Positions 1-6,417 of a DNA stretch of 16,842 nucleotides are shown here, in pieces. The notes under the pieces are model-generated. The model saw only the letters and a list, made by a program, of their open reading frames with translations, was not told the DNA's origin and did no database searches. The translations under genes and the position numbers were made by a program. The stretch covers positions 1 to 16,842 of the forward strand of contig DJIE01000239.1 of NCBI GenBank assembly GCA_002433465.1, in the 5' to 3' direction. This stretch comes from Salinisphaera sp. UBA6602. Lineage in GTDB: Bacteria; Pseudomonadota; Gammaproteobacteria; Nevskiales; Salinisphaeraceae. The stretch's first letter is position 1; every line of letters begins with the position of its first letter.

Positions 1-256
1 CCACCTCATCACGCTGCCGACCTATCACACGGCCGCGCTGTCGACCGATCAGCTCGCCAAGGGCTACTTCGGCGATCTGGGCATGCTGGCCTACGTGGAA
101 GGCGTGCAGCGCAAGGAAATCCGCGAAGGTATCGCCACCGTCAAGCATCAGGACATGGCCGGTTCCAACATCGGCGATGACCACAAGGAATTCTTCTCGC
201 GTGAAAGCGCGCTGAAGGCCGGTGGCAAGGACAACACGATGAACCAGTTCGGCTAA
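1..256 (+). CDS. aceA: isocitrate lyase, C-terminal part (partial at left edge)
   Basis: Isocitrate lyase splits isocitrate into glyoxylate and succinate in the cytoplasm, the first step of the glyoxylate shunt used for growth on acetate or fatty acids. The frame beginning at base 2 gives 84 residues and a TAA stop. It carries the recognisable C-terminus of the long proteobacterial form: an ITLPTYHTAAL stretch, then GVQRKEIREGI, VKHQDMAG, IGDDHKE and the terminal KDNTMNQFG. The catalytic part lies to the left of the window. Two hairpins follow directly, the second a strong intrinsic terminator, so the gene ends its transcription unit here. Identity is confident; the state of the missing N-terminal part cannot be judged. 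Confidence 0.95.
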   Translation, partial: HLITLPTYHTAALSTDQLAKGYFGDLGMLAYVEGVQRKEIREGIATVKHQDMAGSNIGDDHKEFFSRESALKAGGKDNTMNQFG

Positions 257-275
257 ACGCCGGCTACATCGTGAC

Positions 276-295
276 ATCGCGGGCTCGCCCGCGAT
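276..295. other. stem-loop after aceA
   Basis: An 8-bp perfect inverted repeat, ATCGCGGG-ctcg-CCCGCGAT, lies 20 bases after the aceA stop. It has no T-tract of its own. It may protect the aceA mRNA 3' end or slow polymerase ahead of the terminator that follows. Confidence 0.5.
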
Positions 296-303
296 CGTCC
301 ACT

Positions 304-334
304 AAAAAAGCGGGGCTTCGGCCCCGCTTTTTTT
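304..334. terminator. bidirectional rho-independent terminator with UUCG tetraloop
   Basis: The stem GCGGGGC / GCCCCGC closes on a C(TTCG)G tetraloop, with six A's on the left and seven T's on the right. It therefore reads as an intrinsic terminator on both strands, serving aceA from the left and the convergent membrane-protein gene from the right. Confidence 0.93.
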
Positions 335-394
335 ATGCGCGTTTGGGATGGATCGTCTTTCGCCCAGGCAAGACAGACGAACCGCGCTCCCGAT

Positions 395-922
395 TCAATG
401 CGCAGCGGTCCGGCTCGGTTCGGGCTGTTTGCCGCGCCGACGCACCAGCGCCCGGAAGAACACGGCGCCGAGCACAATCCCCAGCAGTCCGCCGATGGCG
501 TGGGCGGCCACGAGCGCGACCAAGCAGATCAGCATCACCAGGGCGGCCGCCACCAGCACCAGGCTGCGATTATCCGCGCTCGGACGAAGATAGAAATGGC
601 GGAACAAGGCACCGCTGACCCCGGTCAGAAAGGCGAGTCCGAACACCCCCGGTGCACCGAGCGGCTCGGCCGCCGACCAGCGCATCATCACCAGTACGGC
701 GAATGCGACCAGACCGTACCCCAGGCACACGACGAAGAAATCGAGTTCGCGGCGAAAATGGCTTGCACTGGCCTGATCGCCGTGGTCACGGCGGGTCTGG
801 GATGCCTGCACCGCCTCCCGCATGAGCTGGCGTTCGCCGGCGTCAAAACGCGAGCCGTCGCCATCCGGGGCTTCGAGGTCGATTTTTTCGATCAGTGCCT
901 GCAGGTCGTCGTCTAGTCGCAT
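395..922 (-). CDS. small inner-membrane protein, unknown function
   Basis: This 175-residue protein is not a family I recognise. The N-terminal 60 residues are charged and probably cytoplasmic and helical (MRLDDDLQALIEKIDL). Four hydrophobic segments follow at about 61-82, 90-111, 119-141 and 141-160, and the protein ends in a short basic tail (RRRGKQPEPSRTAAH). The start is set by a clear Shine-Dalgarno, GGAGGG, a few bases before the ATG at 922; the frame stays open further upstream to 994 without a comparable site. It converges on aceA across the bidirectional terminator and diverges from the DUF3072 gene. The soluble head plus four-helix architecture gives no safe functional prediction. 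Confidence 0.75.
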   Translation of the reverse strand: MRLDDDLQALIEKIDLEAPDGDGSRFDAGERQLMREAVQASQTRRDHGDQASASHFRRELDFFVVCLGYGLVAFAVLVMMRWSAAEPLGAPGVFGLAFLTGVSGALFRHFYLRPSADNRSLVLVAAALVMLICLVALVAAHAIGGLLGIVLGAVFFRALVRRRGKQPEPSRTAAH

Positions 923-997
923 GGTCCCTCCGATGCAGTGATTGAATGGTCCGGTATTGGGTTGTGGAAGTTTACTGTCGCATGCCGGGCGCAAGCG

Positions 998-1015
998 CGC
1001 GTCGAACGCGACGCG
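998..1015. other. stem-loop in the divergent intergenic region 923-1139
   Basis: A perfect 7-bp inverted repeat, CGCGTCG-aacg-CGACGCG, lies in the 217-bp space between the divergent membrane-protein and DUF3072 genes. It has no T-tract and no known role. Confidence 0.35.
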
Positions 1016-1089
1016 GCGGTGGAGCGGCCTGCCGAGTCCGGGGCGGAGTCAGGTGAGGTGGCGACCGCGTCCCGCTGCATCCGTGTTGT

Positions 1090-1105
1090 GTGTATATGCG
1101 TACAG
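1090..1105. promoter_or_regulatory. degenerate LexA-like site upstream of the DUF3072 gene
   Basis: GTGT-atatgcgt-ACAG differs from the proteobacterial SOS box core CTGT-N8-ACAG at one of eight core bases, and it is followed by TA as in strong boxes. It sits 35 bases before the ATG at 1140, a sensible operator position. The AT-rich stretch may simply be promoter sequence. Confidence 0.3.
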
Positions 1106-1139
1106 TAAAAAGACGATCTACTATCGACAGGTAAATGCC

Positions 1140-1361
1140 ATGACCGATGCCAACAAACCACAGGCCCAGCCGGACCACAGCAATACCGAAAAGGATCCGT
1201 CCAACTGGACGACCGGTGACGAAGCGATGACCGGCGCGCAGAAGTCCTATCTGCAGACGCTGTGCGAGGAAGCCAACGAAAGCTTTGACCCCAACCTGAC
1301 CAAGGCCCAGGCGTCCGAGCGCATCGATCAACTACAGACGATCGCGAACCGCGGCGAATAG
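1140..1361 (+). CDS. DUF3072 family small protein
   Basis: This 73-residue acidic soluble protein has the DUF3072 signature NWTTGDEAMTGAQKSYLQTL followed by a helix ending LTKAQASERIDQLQ. The family is small and has no assigned biochemical function. Part of the C-terminal half resembles the short helical fold of proteins that pack a tryptophan and leucines, but this is only an impression. The start is ATG at 1140, with a weak ACAGGT ribosome site nine bases upstream; the frame is open further 5' but that part has no family similarity. The N-terminus is rich in N, Q, D and K and is likely disordered. The gene converges on the DUF4186 gene, with only 23 bases between the stops. Confidence 0.85.
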   Translation: MTDANKPQAQPDHSNTEKDPSNWTTGDEAMTGAQKSYLQTLCEEANESFDPNLTKAQASERIDQLQTIANRGE

Positions 1362-1384
1362 CGCCGATGAATCAGCGCGTTAGA

Positions 1385-1735
1385 TCAGCGCTGGCGTTCC
1401 AGCCAGCGCCGGATCACGCCGACCACATAGGACTGCTGGGCCGCATTCAGAGCGGTGTTCTTCGGCAGTCCGTGCCACTTTTCCAAACAGCTGCGACAAC
1501 AGGTGGCGGTGGCGTGCTGTGCGACGAATACCGGGTGGTTGCGCATGGGCGTCTGGCGGCCATCGTTTTTCGGTTGGGCCGGTGCCAGCCGCTCGGCAAC
1601 AAACGTTTCGGCGTGGTCGAGCACGGTATCGAGCCCACGCCGTTCCAGGTAATCAAGTTCGCGCGCGCCAAGTCGGAAGCGACTACGAAAACGCGAACGG
1701 GCAAGCTGAGCGAACAGGTCGTCGGAGTCACGCAT
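1385..1735 (-). CDS. DUF4186 family protein
   Basis: This 116-residue soluble protein matches DUF4186 over its whole length: LFAQLARSRFRSRF at the start, then ELDYLERRGLDTVLDHA, the block QTPMRNHPVFVAQHATATCC, and SCLEKWHGLP before the C-terminal helix. His74, Cys79, Cys80, Cys83 and His88 cluster and could form a metal site, but no function has been established for the family that I know of. The ATG at 1735 is preferred. A GTG six bases upstream (1741) is also in frame, and neither has a strong Shine-Dalgarno. The gene faces the DUF3072 gene tail to tail. One copy of the intergenic repeat family lies about 140 bases upstream. Confidence 0.88.
   Translation of the reverse strand: MRDSDDLFAQLARSRFRSRFRLGARELDYLERRGLDTVLDHAETFVAERLAPAQPKNDGRQTPMRNHPVFVAQHATATCCRSCLEKWHGLPKNTALNAAQQSYVVGVIRRWLERQR
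1388..1409. other. stem-loop between convergent gene ends
   Basis: GCGCTGGC-gttcca-GCCAGCGC is a perfect 8-bp stem with a 6-base loop. It overlaps the last codons of the DUF4186 gene and lies just beyond the DUF3072 stop. It could stall transcription from either side, but no T-tract follows, so it is not a classical terminator. Confidence 0.35.
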
Positions 1736-1872
1736 GCGCACAGGTTAAGGATGAATAAACGGGTGTGCGAGCCGTCGGCCCCAGGCCTGGCATCGTTTGC
1801 GCCATCGACTCGGCCTTGGCCTTGCATGGGCCCAGCCGCACCGCGCGGCCAACGCAGCATGAAGTAGATGAT

Positions 1873-1985
1873 GTTTCGGGTTGATGCTGGGCGTACGCGA
1901 AAGGCATACGCGCCGCGGTGGTCGGCCGTGAAGCCCTAGCAAACAGCCAACTGGCTCGGCTGTCTGGCGCCGAACATATAGTGCC
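1873..1985 (-). repeat. intergenic repeat element, copy 1
   Basis: The first 31 bases (1873-1903) match copy 3 at 9710-9740 in 24 positions without a gap, including TTTCGGG, TGATG and GCGAA. Further on it shares GGCCGTGA-GCC (from 1924) with copy 2. An inner hairpin ACAGCC / GGCTGT (1944-1949 with 1959-1964) occupies the place where copies 2 and 3 have hairpins of other sequence. The minus strand is assigned because all three copies lie upstream of minus-strand genes, here DUF4186. This is the most diverged of the three copies. Confidence 0.5.
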
Positions 1986-2089
1986 GGGCCAAGCTTGAGT
2001 GCAGGCCAGCGGCCGCAGCGGCTAGCCGGCTGACGGCAATCGCGATTGGGGAGCGCCGCGGCTCGTTGGCGCATCGCAGCCTAATCAAT

Positions 2090-2105
2090 AACATTCGCTA
2101 ATGTT
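2090..2105. promoter_or_regulatory. operator-like inverted repeat upstream of the GGDEF-EAL gene
   Basis: AACATT-cgct-AATGTT is a perfect 6-bp inverted repeat whose last base is the first base of the sigma-28 -35 element. A possible sigma-70 pair, TTGGCG (2066) and TAACAT (2089) with a 17-base spacer, overlaps it. A dimeric regulator bound here would contact or block either promoter. Confidence 0.35.
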
Positions 2106-2131
2106 GAAGTTTATCCGGAACGCGCCGATAT
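2105..2131 (+). promoter_or_regulatory. sigma-28 (FliA) type promoter for the GGDEF-EAL gene
   Basis: TGAAGTTT-N11-GCCGATAT matches the enterobacterial FliA consensus TAAAGTTT-N11-GCCGATAA at 14 of 16 positions with the exact 11-base spacer. It would start RNA near 2140, giving a leader of about 75-80 bases before the ATG at 2216. Confidence 0.7.
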
Positions 2132-2148
2132 CGTTATGACGATAGTTC

Positions 2149-2164
2149 GGGGTTTACAAACCCC
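2149..2164 (+). other. leader hairpin before the GGDEF-EAL gene
   Basis: GGGGTT-taca-AACCCC forms a compact 6-bp stem-loop about 50 bases before the start codon, inside the transcript expected from the sigma-28 promoter. It does not cover the ribosome site. I see no match to the c-di-GMP riboswitch core. Confidence 0.4.
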
Positions 2165-2215
2165 TCGCAGCCGCGACCACGTGTGTGCGTGCCGCAATCC
2201 GGACCAGAGGCGGCG

Positions 2216-4852
2216 ATGACGGATAACAATAACCCGCAACCCGCTGATCTCGGGCACCTGGTAGCGCTCGTGTCGGACTTTTACTGGCGTTGCGATCAGG
2301 CCGGTCGCTTCGTCGCGGTACAAGGCGCAGCGGTCGAGCGTGGAGATATCGATGTACAGGCGTGGCAGGGGCGTCTGCCGGCCGAGGTCGGCCTCGGCGT
2401 TGTCGACCGGGCCGGCTGGCCGCTGCCTGAACAGGCCGTAGCCGATGCCTCGGTGAGCTGGATACGGGCCGACGGTTCGATTCGGCACCTGAGCATCGCA
2501 GCGCAATGCGAACGGGACGAAAACGGGGTCGTTCGCGGTTGGCAGGGCCTGGCCCGCGATGTCACGCGGCTGCATCGCGGCTACCGCGAGCTCGAGCAGC
2601 TGCGCACGGCCATCGATGCCTCCCACGACATGATCTTCGTGGTCGATCGCGAGACCATGCGTTTTCTCTACGTTAACGATATTGCCTGCGAATTGACCGG
2701 CCACCCGCGGGAAACGTTCATGGCGTCGACCCCCGATCAGATGTTGGGCGTCGACCGGGGCATGCTCGAGGCCGAATACGACCGCGTCATCGCGGTCGGG
2801 CGGCTTACCGTCGAGGACCGCAGCCGGCTCGGCCGCGGCGGCTCCATGATCGTCGAGCGCCGGCGCTGTGCGCTGTTTGTCGAGGGGCGCTGGGTGATCG
2901 TGAGCATCGTGCACGATATTACCGATCGCAAGCTGGCCGAACAGGCACGTGATCGGCTCAGCCGGATGTATGCCACGCTCAGCGCCACGAACGAGGCGCT
3001 GCTGCGGGCCGATACGCCGGAGGACCTGTATCAGCAGGTCTGTGAGGCGGCCGTGGCCAACGACGACGTGGTGATCGCGGCCATGCTGCGGGTCGACGCG
3101 GAGAAACAGGCGTTGTGCGTGGTGGGCGCGGCGAGTTCAATCTCGGCCGATATTCGCGAGCTGATCATACCTCTGGACCCGCACAGCCGCCTGGGCGACG
3201 GGTTGGTTGCGCGATGTTTTCACTGTGCGCGTACCCAGGTCGCCGATGACTATGTCCACGACGGCCGGCTTCTGCCCTGGCGTCGCTTTGGCAGGCGCAT
3301 GGGGTTGAAATCGGCCGCGGCTGTGCCGGTGATCAAGGCGGGCACGACCATCGGCGTGATGTTGTTTGTGGCCACGCACAAGGGTGCTTATGGTCGGGAC
3401 GGCGTCCGGCTGATCGAACGCATGGTCGCGAACGTGGTTTTCGCGCTGGAAAACCTCGAGCGCGAAGCCTGGCGTCGGGAAAGCGAAAAACATATCGAAT
3501 TTCTGGCCACCCATGATGCGTTGACCCGGCTGCCCAACCGAACCTTGTTCAACCAGTCGTTGACCATGGCGATCGCCGCCGAGCATCGCTTTGCCGTGCT
3601 CTTCATCGATCTGGATCGTTTCAAGTTCATCAACGATTCGCTGGGCCACGAGGCCGGTGACCAGCTGTTGCAGACCGTGGCCTCACGATTGCGTGCCTGT
3701 ACATCGCCGACGAATATGGTGGCACGCCTGGGCGGCGACGAGTTCGTCGTGCTCATAGCGCAGGACGAGCGCGCCGGCGCGCTCGAGGCGGTCGCCGACA
3801 CGATCCTGGATACCATTCTGCAGCCCGTCTGTTTGAACGGCCACGACTACCGGGTCACCGCGAGTGTCGGCATCTCGATCTATCCGCAGGATGCCCGCGA
3901 CGCATCGAGCCTTCTCAAACAGGCCGATATGGCCATGTACTGTGCCAAGGACGAAGGCAAGAACAACTATCAATTCTATGCCGCGGAGCTCGAGCATCGA
4001 TCGCTGGTTCGCATGCGCCTGGAAAACAACCTGCGCTGTGCGCTCGAGAAAGACCAGTTCGAACTGGCCTATCAGGCCAAGATCAGCCTGGCGGACGGAC
4101 GGATCGTCGGCGTGGAGGCGTTGCTGCGGTGGCACTGCGAGGAATTGGGCACGGTGATGCCGGGTCAGTTCCTGCCGCTGGCCGAAGAGCTTGGGCTGAT
4201 CGTGCCCATCGGTCGATGGGTACTGGAAACCGCCTGCGAACAGAACATGGCCTGGCAGCGCGCCGGCCTGCCGCCGGTTCCAATCGCCGTGAACATCTCG
4301 GCGGTCCAGCTCAGCGATCAGACCCTGGTTTCACATGTACGCGCCGTTCTCGAGCGCACCGGTATGGCGCCGAACCTGCTCGAGCTGGAAATTACCGAAA
4401 CCGCGGTGATGCGGGATATCGCCAGCGCGCTCGCCCTGTTGGCGGAGATGAAGAAACTGGGGGTCATGATCGCGATCGACGATTTCGGCACTGGTTATTC
4501 GTCGCTGACCCAGCTGCGCGAATTGCCCGTCGATACGCTCAAAATCGATCGCTCATTCGTGAGCGAGCTGGCCACGAACCGGACCGATCAATCCATCGCC
4601 CGGGCGATCATCACCATGGGCAAGAACCTGAGCCTGAACGTGATTGCGGAGGGCGTGGAAACGGCAGAACAGGAAGCGTTCCTGCGGGCCGAGGCCTGCG
4701 ACAGCATGCAGGGTTTTTATTTCAGCCGCCCGACCGCGGCGACGCTGTTCGCCGAGTTGCTCGGTGCGAGCACCACCGCACAGACCTCGGCGTCGGCGCG
4801 AATGCAGGCCCAGCCGGCCGTCGAAGGCGCAAAGCGAGTACGCAGCGGCTGA
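2216..4852 (+). CDS. PAS-PAS-GAF-GGDEF-EAL bifunctional c-di-GMP enzyme
   Basis: This 878-residue soluble protein lacks membrane segments. It has a PAS-like region (about 10-120), a second PAS with a typical HDITDRK exit (130-245), a GAF domain (255-410), a GGDEF domain (430-590) and an EAL domain (605-855). The cyclase signature GGDEF (506-510) is intact. The EAL domain keeps its metal and catalytic motifs: EAL (634-636), VNIS, EITE, DDFGTGYSSL (from 755), KIDRSFV and E812 in AEGVE, so phosphodiesterase activity is expected. No RxxD inhibitory site precedes GGDEF. Either or both activities may be used. The start is ATG 2216 with GAGG six bases upstream, preferred over an in-frame GTG at 2183. 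A FliA-type promoter lies upstream, linking it to motility. It converges on a second diguanylate cyclase. Confidence 0.93.
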   Translation: MTDNNNPQPADLGHLVALVSDFYWRCDQAGRFVAVQGAAVERGDIDVQAWQGRLPAEVGLGVVDRAGWPLPEQAVADASVSWIRADGSIRHLSIAAQCERDENGVVRGWQGLARDVTRLHRGYRELEQLRTAIDASHDMIFVVDRETMRFLYVNDIACELTGHPRETFMASTPDQMLGVDRGMLEAEYDRVIAVGRLTVEDRSRLGRGGSMIVERRRCALFVEGRWVIVSIVHDITDRKLAEQARDRLSRMYATLSATNEALLRADTPEDLYQQVCEAAVANDDVVIAAMLRVDAEKQALCVVGAASSISADIRELIIPLDPHSRLGDGLVARCFHCARTQVADDYVHDGRLLPWRRFGRRMGLKSAAAVPVIKAGTTIGVMLFVATHKGAYGRDGVRLIERMVANVVFALENLEREAWRRESEKHIEFLATHDALTRLPNRTLFNQSLTMAIAAEHRFAVLFIDLDRFKFINDSLGHEAGDQLLQTVASRLRACTSPTNMVARLGGDEFVVLIAQDERAGALEAVADTILDTILQPVCLNGHDYRVTASVGISIYPQDARDASSLLKQADMAMYCAKDEGKNNYQFYAAELEHRSLVRMRLENNLRCALEKDQFELAYQAKISLADGRIVGVEALLRWHCEELGTVMPGQFLPLAEELGLIVPIGRWVLETACEQNMAWQRAGLPPVPIAVNISAVQLSDQTLVSHVRAVLERTGMAPNLLELEITETAVMRDIASALALLAEMKKLGVMIAIDDFGTGYSSLTQLRELPVDTLKIDRSFVSELATNRTDQSIARAIITMGKNLSLNVIAEGVETAEQEAFLRAEACDSMQGFYFSRPTAATLFAELLGASTTAQTSASARMQAQPAVEGAKRVRSG

Positions 4853-4874
4853 GGTCAGAGAGCCTTAAGTCGCC

Positions 4875-4884
4875 TGCACATGTG
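4875..4884. other. perfect palindrome between convergent c-di-GMP genes
   Basis: GCACATGTGC is a 10-bp perfect palindrome in the 91-bp gap between the two convergent genes. A second hairpin, CGGCA-tgga-TGCCG, follows at 4921-4934. Neither has a T-tract, so no clear intrinsic terminator separates the two genes. Confidence 0.35.
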
Positions 4885-4943
4885 CCTGTGTAACGTCGTG
4901 CCATCGATTACACACGGCGCCGGCATGGATGCCGTGCTGCCCG

Positions 4944-6167
4944 TCATCTCGGCGCGTTTGCAGAGGCGTCATGCGCGGCCTCGACACACGGCGAGACCTG
5001 GTTTCGCCCGGCGCGTTTGGCGTCGTAAAGCGCCGCATCCGCGCGCGTGATGAGTTCGGCCAGGGGCTGATCGGCCAGACGCCCGGCAGCCGCGCCGATG
5101 CTCAGGGTCACGTGCGTGTGGCTTTGCACATGCGGCATTCGAAACGTCTCGATAGTGTGGCGCAGTCGTTCAGCGATCACTGCCGTGTCGGCCAGGGTGG
5201 TGTCGAACAGCAGGACCAGAAACTCTTCGCCGCCATAGCGAACGGCCAGATCGTCGTCGTTACGCAGCTGGGCTGAAATCGCAGCGGCGATTCGCTTCAA
5301 ACAGGCATCACCGGCCGGATGTCCAAAGTGGTCGTTGTAGGCCTTGAAGTTGTCGACATCGAGCATGAGAACGCCAATGCTCGTGTTCGACAGGCGTCGA
5401 TCGGCCTGCAGTCGGGCGCTGCGCCGATCGAATTCATGCCGGTTGGCCAGTCCGGTCAACGGGTCATGGGTCGCCGCATGCTCGGAAATTTCGTATTCCA
5501 GCCGGTCATGCGTGCGGCGTAGAAAATCGTACCGGGCATCGCGTTCCATGCGGTAATTGGCTACCAGGGTCACATAGCCCACACCGCTCATCAGCGACAT
5601 ACCCACCAGCAAGGTCGGAAAATCGGTATGCGCGGCGACCAGCACGCCGCAGTATCCGGCGACCAGGATGAGGGTGCTGACCAGGGCAAACCGAAACGGC
5701 GGCTTCTGATTGACGTTGGCATAGGTCAGGATGCCGGAAATGGCGTACTGATAATGCTCGGCGTTATCGACACCCCGGTTGAGATAGAAGATGAACAGCA
5801 GCTGGGCCGCCATCGCCAGCGGCATGCTGGCCGACAGGCATTCACGCACCCACAAACCGGGGCGCTGACGCACGACGAGGTCGGCCACAAGCAACAGCGG
5901 TGTGACCACGAGCAGGTGGCAGAACAGGGCGATTGCGAACGTGCCGGGCAACAGCAGGTAGTCGATCACCAGGAACAGGTTGTAGATGAGCAGCGATGGG
6001 ACAATCGTGCTGCTCATCACGCGTGCGCGATATTCCCGTCGGTAGCTTTCGTAGGATCGCTCCAATACGGGCGGAAATCCCAGTCCGCCACTGCGATCGT
6101 TCAGGCAGCGCTCGATCAGCCGTCGATCGATCGCACCCGGCTTGGTTGTCGCGCGCGGCTTGGTCAA
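4944..6167 (-). CDS. membrane-bound GGDEF diguanylate cyclase
   Basis: This 407-residue protein has an N-terminal soluble helix containing GFPPVLERSYESYRREY, six predicted membrane helices (about 52-72, 74-98, 113-130, 140-150, 159-179 and 184-204), a short linker helix and a GGDEF domain (230-395). The active-site motif is GGEEF (312-316), with DPLTGLANR and LDVDNFKAYND also intact, so synthesis of c-di-GMP from two GTP is expected. The RxxD product-inhibition site is not in register: the residue nine before GGEEF is Asn303, with Arg at 302. The membrane part probably senses a signal, but its ligand is unknown. The start is a TTG at 6167 with a weak ribosome site; the next clear ATG (residue 51) would remove the conserved FPP segment. 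It is tail to tail with the GGDEF-EAL gene. Confidence 0.9.
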   Translation of the reverse strand: MTKPRATTKPGAIDRRLIERCLNDRSGGLGFPPVLERSYESYRREYRARVMSSTIVPSLLIYNLFLVIDYLLLPGTFAIALFCHLLVVTPLLLVADLVVRQRPGLWVRECLSASMPLAMAAQLLFIFYLNRGVDNAEHYQYAISGILTYANVNQKPPFRFALVSTLILVAGYCGVLVAAHTDFPTLLVGMSLMSGVGYVTLVANYRMERDARYDFLRRTHDRLEYEISEHAATHDPLTGLANRHEFDRRSARLQADRRLSNTSIGVLMLDVDNFKAYNDHFGHPAGDACLKRIAAAISAQLRNDDDLAVRYGGEEFLVLLFDTTLADTAVIAERLRHTIETFRMPHVQSHTHVTLSIGAAAGRLADQPLAELITRADAALYDAKRAGRNQVSPCVEAAHDASANAPR

Positions 6168-6270
6168 GGCAGAACCTGTGTCGTCTGGGCGAACGGGCCT
6201 TTTATCACGTTAGTCGGTTGCAATCAGCGGGCTCTACGAATGTAACCGCTCGCGAGGGCAGCCACGATCC

Positions 6271-6305
6271 GGCGGGCCCGTTGGTGTCCCACAACTTGGC
6301 CCGCC
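6271..6305. other. strong stem-loop between the GGDEF and BCCT genes
   Basis: GGCGGGCC (6271-6278) pairs with GGCCCGCC (6298-6305), and an inner GTTG / CAAC pair closes the loop further. It lies in the 250-bp gap 6168-6417, about 110 bases beyond the BCCT stop. No T-run follows on the minus strand; on the plus strand a T-rich stretch begins about ten bases later. It may be a weak terminator or an mRNA-stabilising hairpin. Confidence 0.45.
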
Positions 6306-6417
6306 GAGCATCCCTCTTTTGTTTTCAAAGACGTAGCCAATCTCCGGCCACGCCGAGGATGGCTTGAGCAGGCCCATTTTCAACCGGCCCGATCCCGTCG
6401 ACCTCGTTTTGGCTCGA

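Larger units (their letters stand above)
1736..2215. other. 480-bp intergenic region between divergent genes
   Basis: No convincing gene lies here; the reading frames that cross it have no family-like content. It holds one copy of the intergenic repeat (1873-1985), preceded by a weaker look-alike (1751-1850), an operator-like inverted repeat (2090-2105), a sigma-28 type promoter (2105-2131) and a leader hairpin (2149-2164) before the GGDEF-EAL gene. Confidence 0.6.

Noticed and set aside
1745..2074. A 109-codon minus-strand frame in the long intergenic region
   Set aside because: Proline/arginine-rich composition, no ribosome site, and it crosses the repeat element; treated as noncoding.
2149..2215. 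A c-di-GMP riboswitch in the leader of the GGDEF-EAL gene
   Set aside because: A hairpin is present but none of the conserved GEMM core sequence is visible.
5628..6245. A 205-codon plus-strand frame across the diguanylate cyclase membrane region
   Set aside because: It is a low-complexity Q/D/H-rich shadow of the real minus-strand gene, without ribosome site or family features.
6310..6400. A TTTGAAAACA and GGCC-TTGAAA pairing on the minus strand that recalls the intergenic repeat
   Set aside because: Only short, GC-biased words agree, the left conserved block (GTGTGCGAACG) is missing and the orientation is opposite; probably chance.
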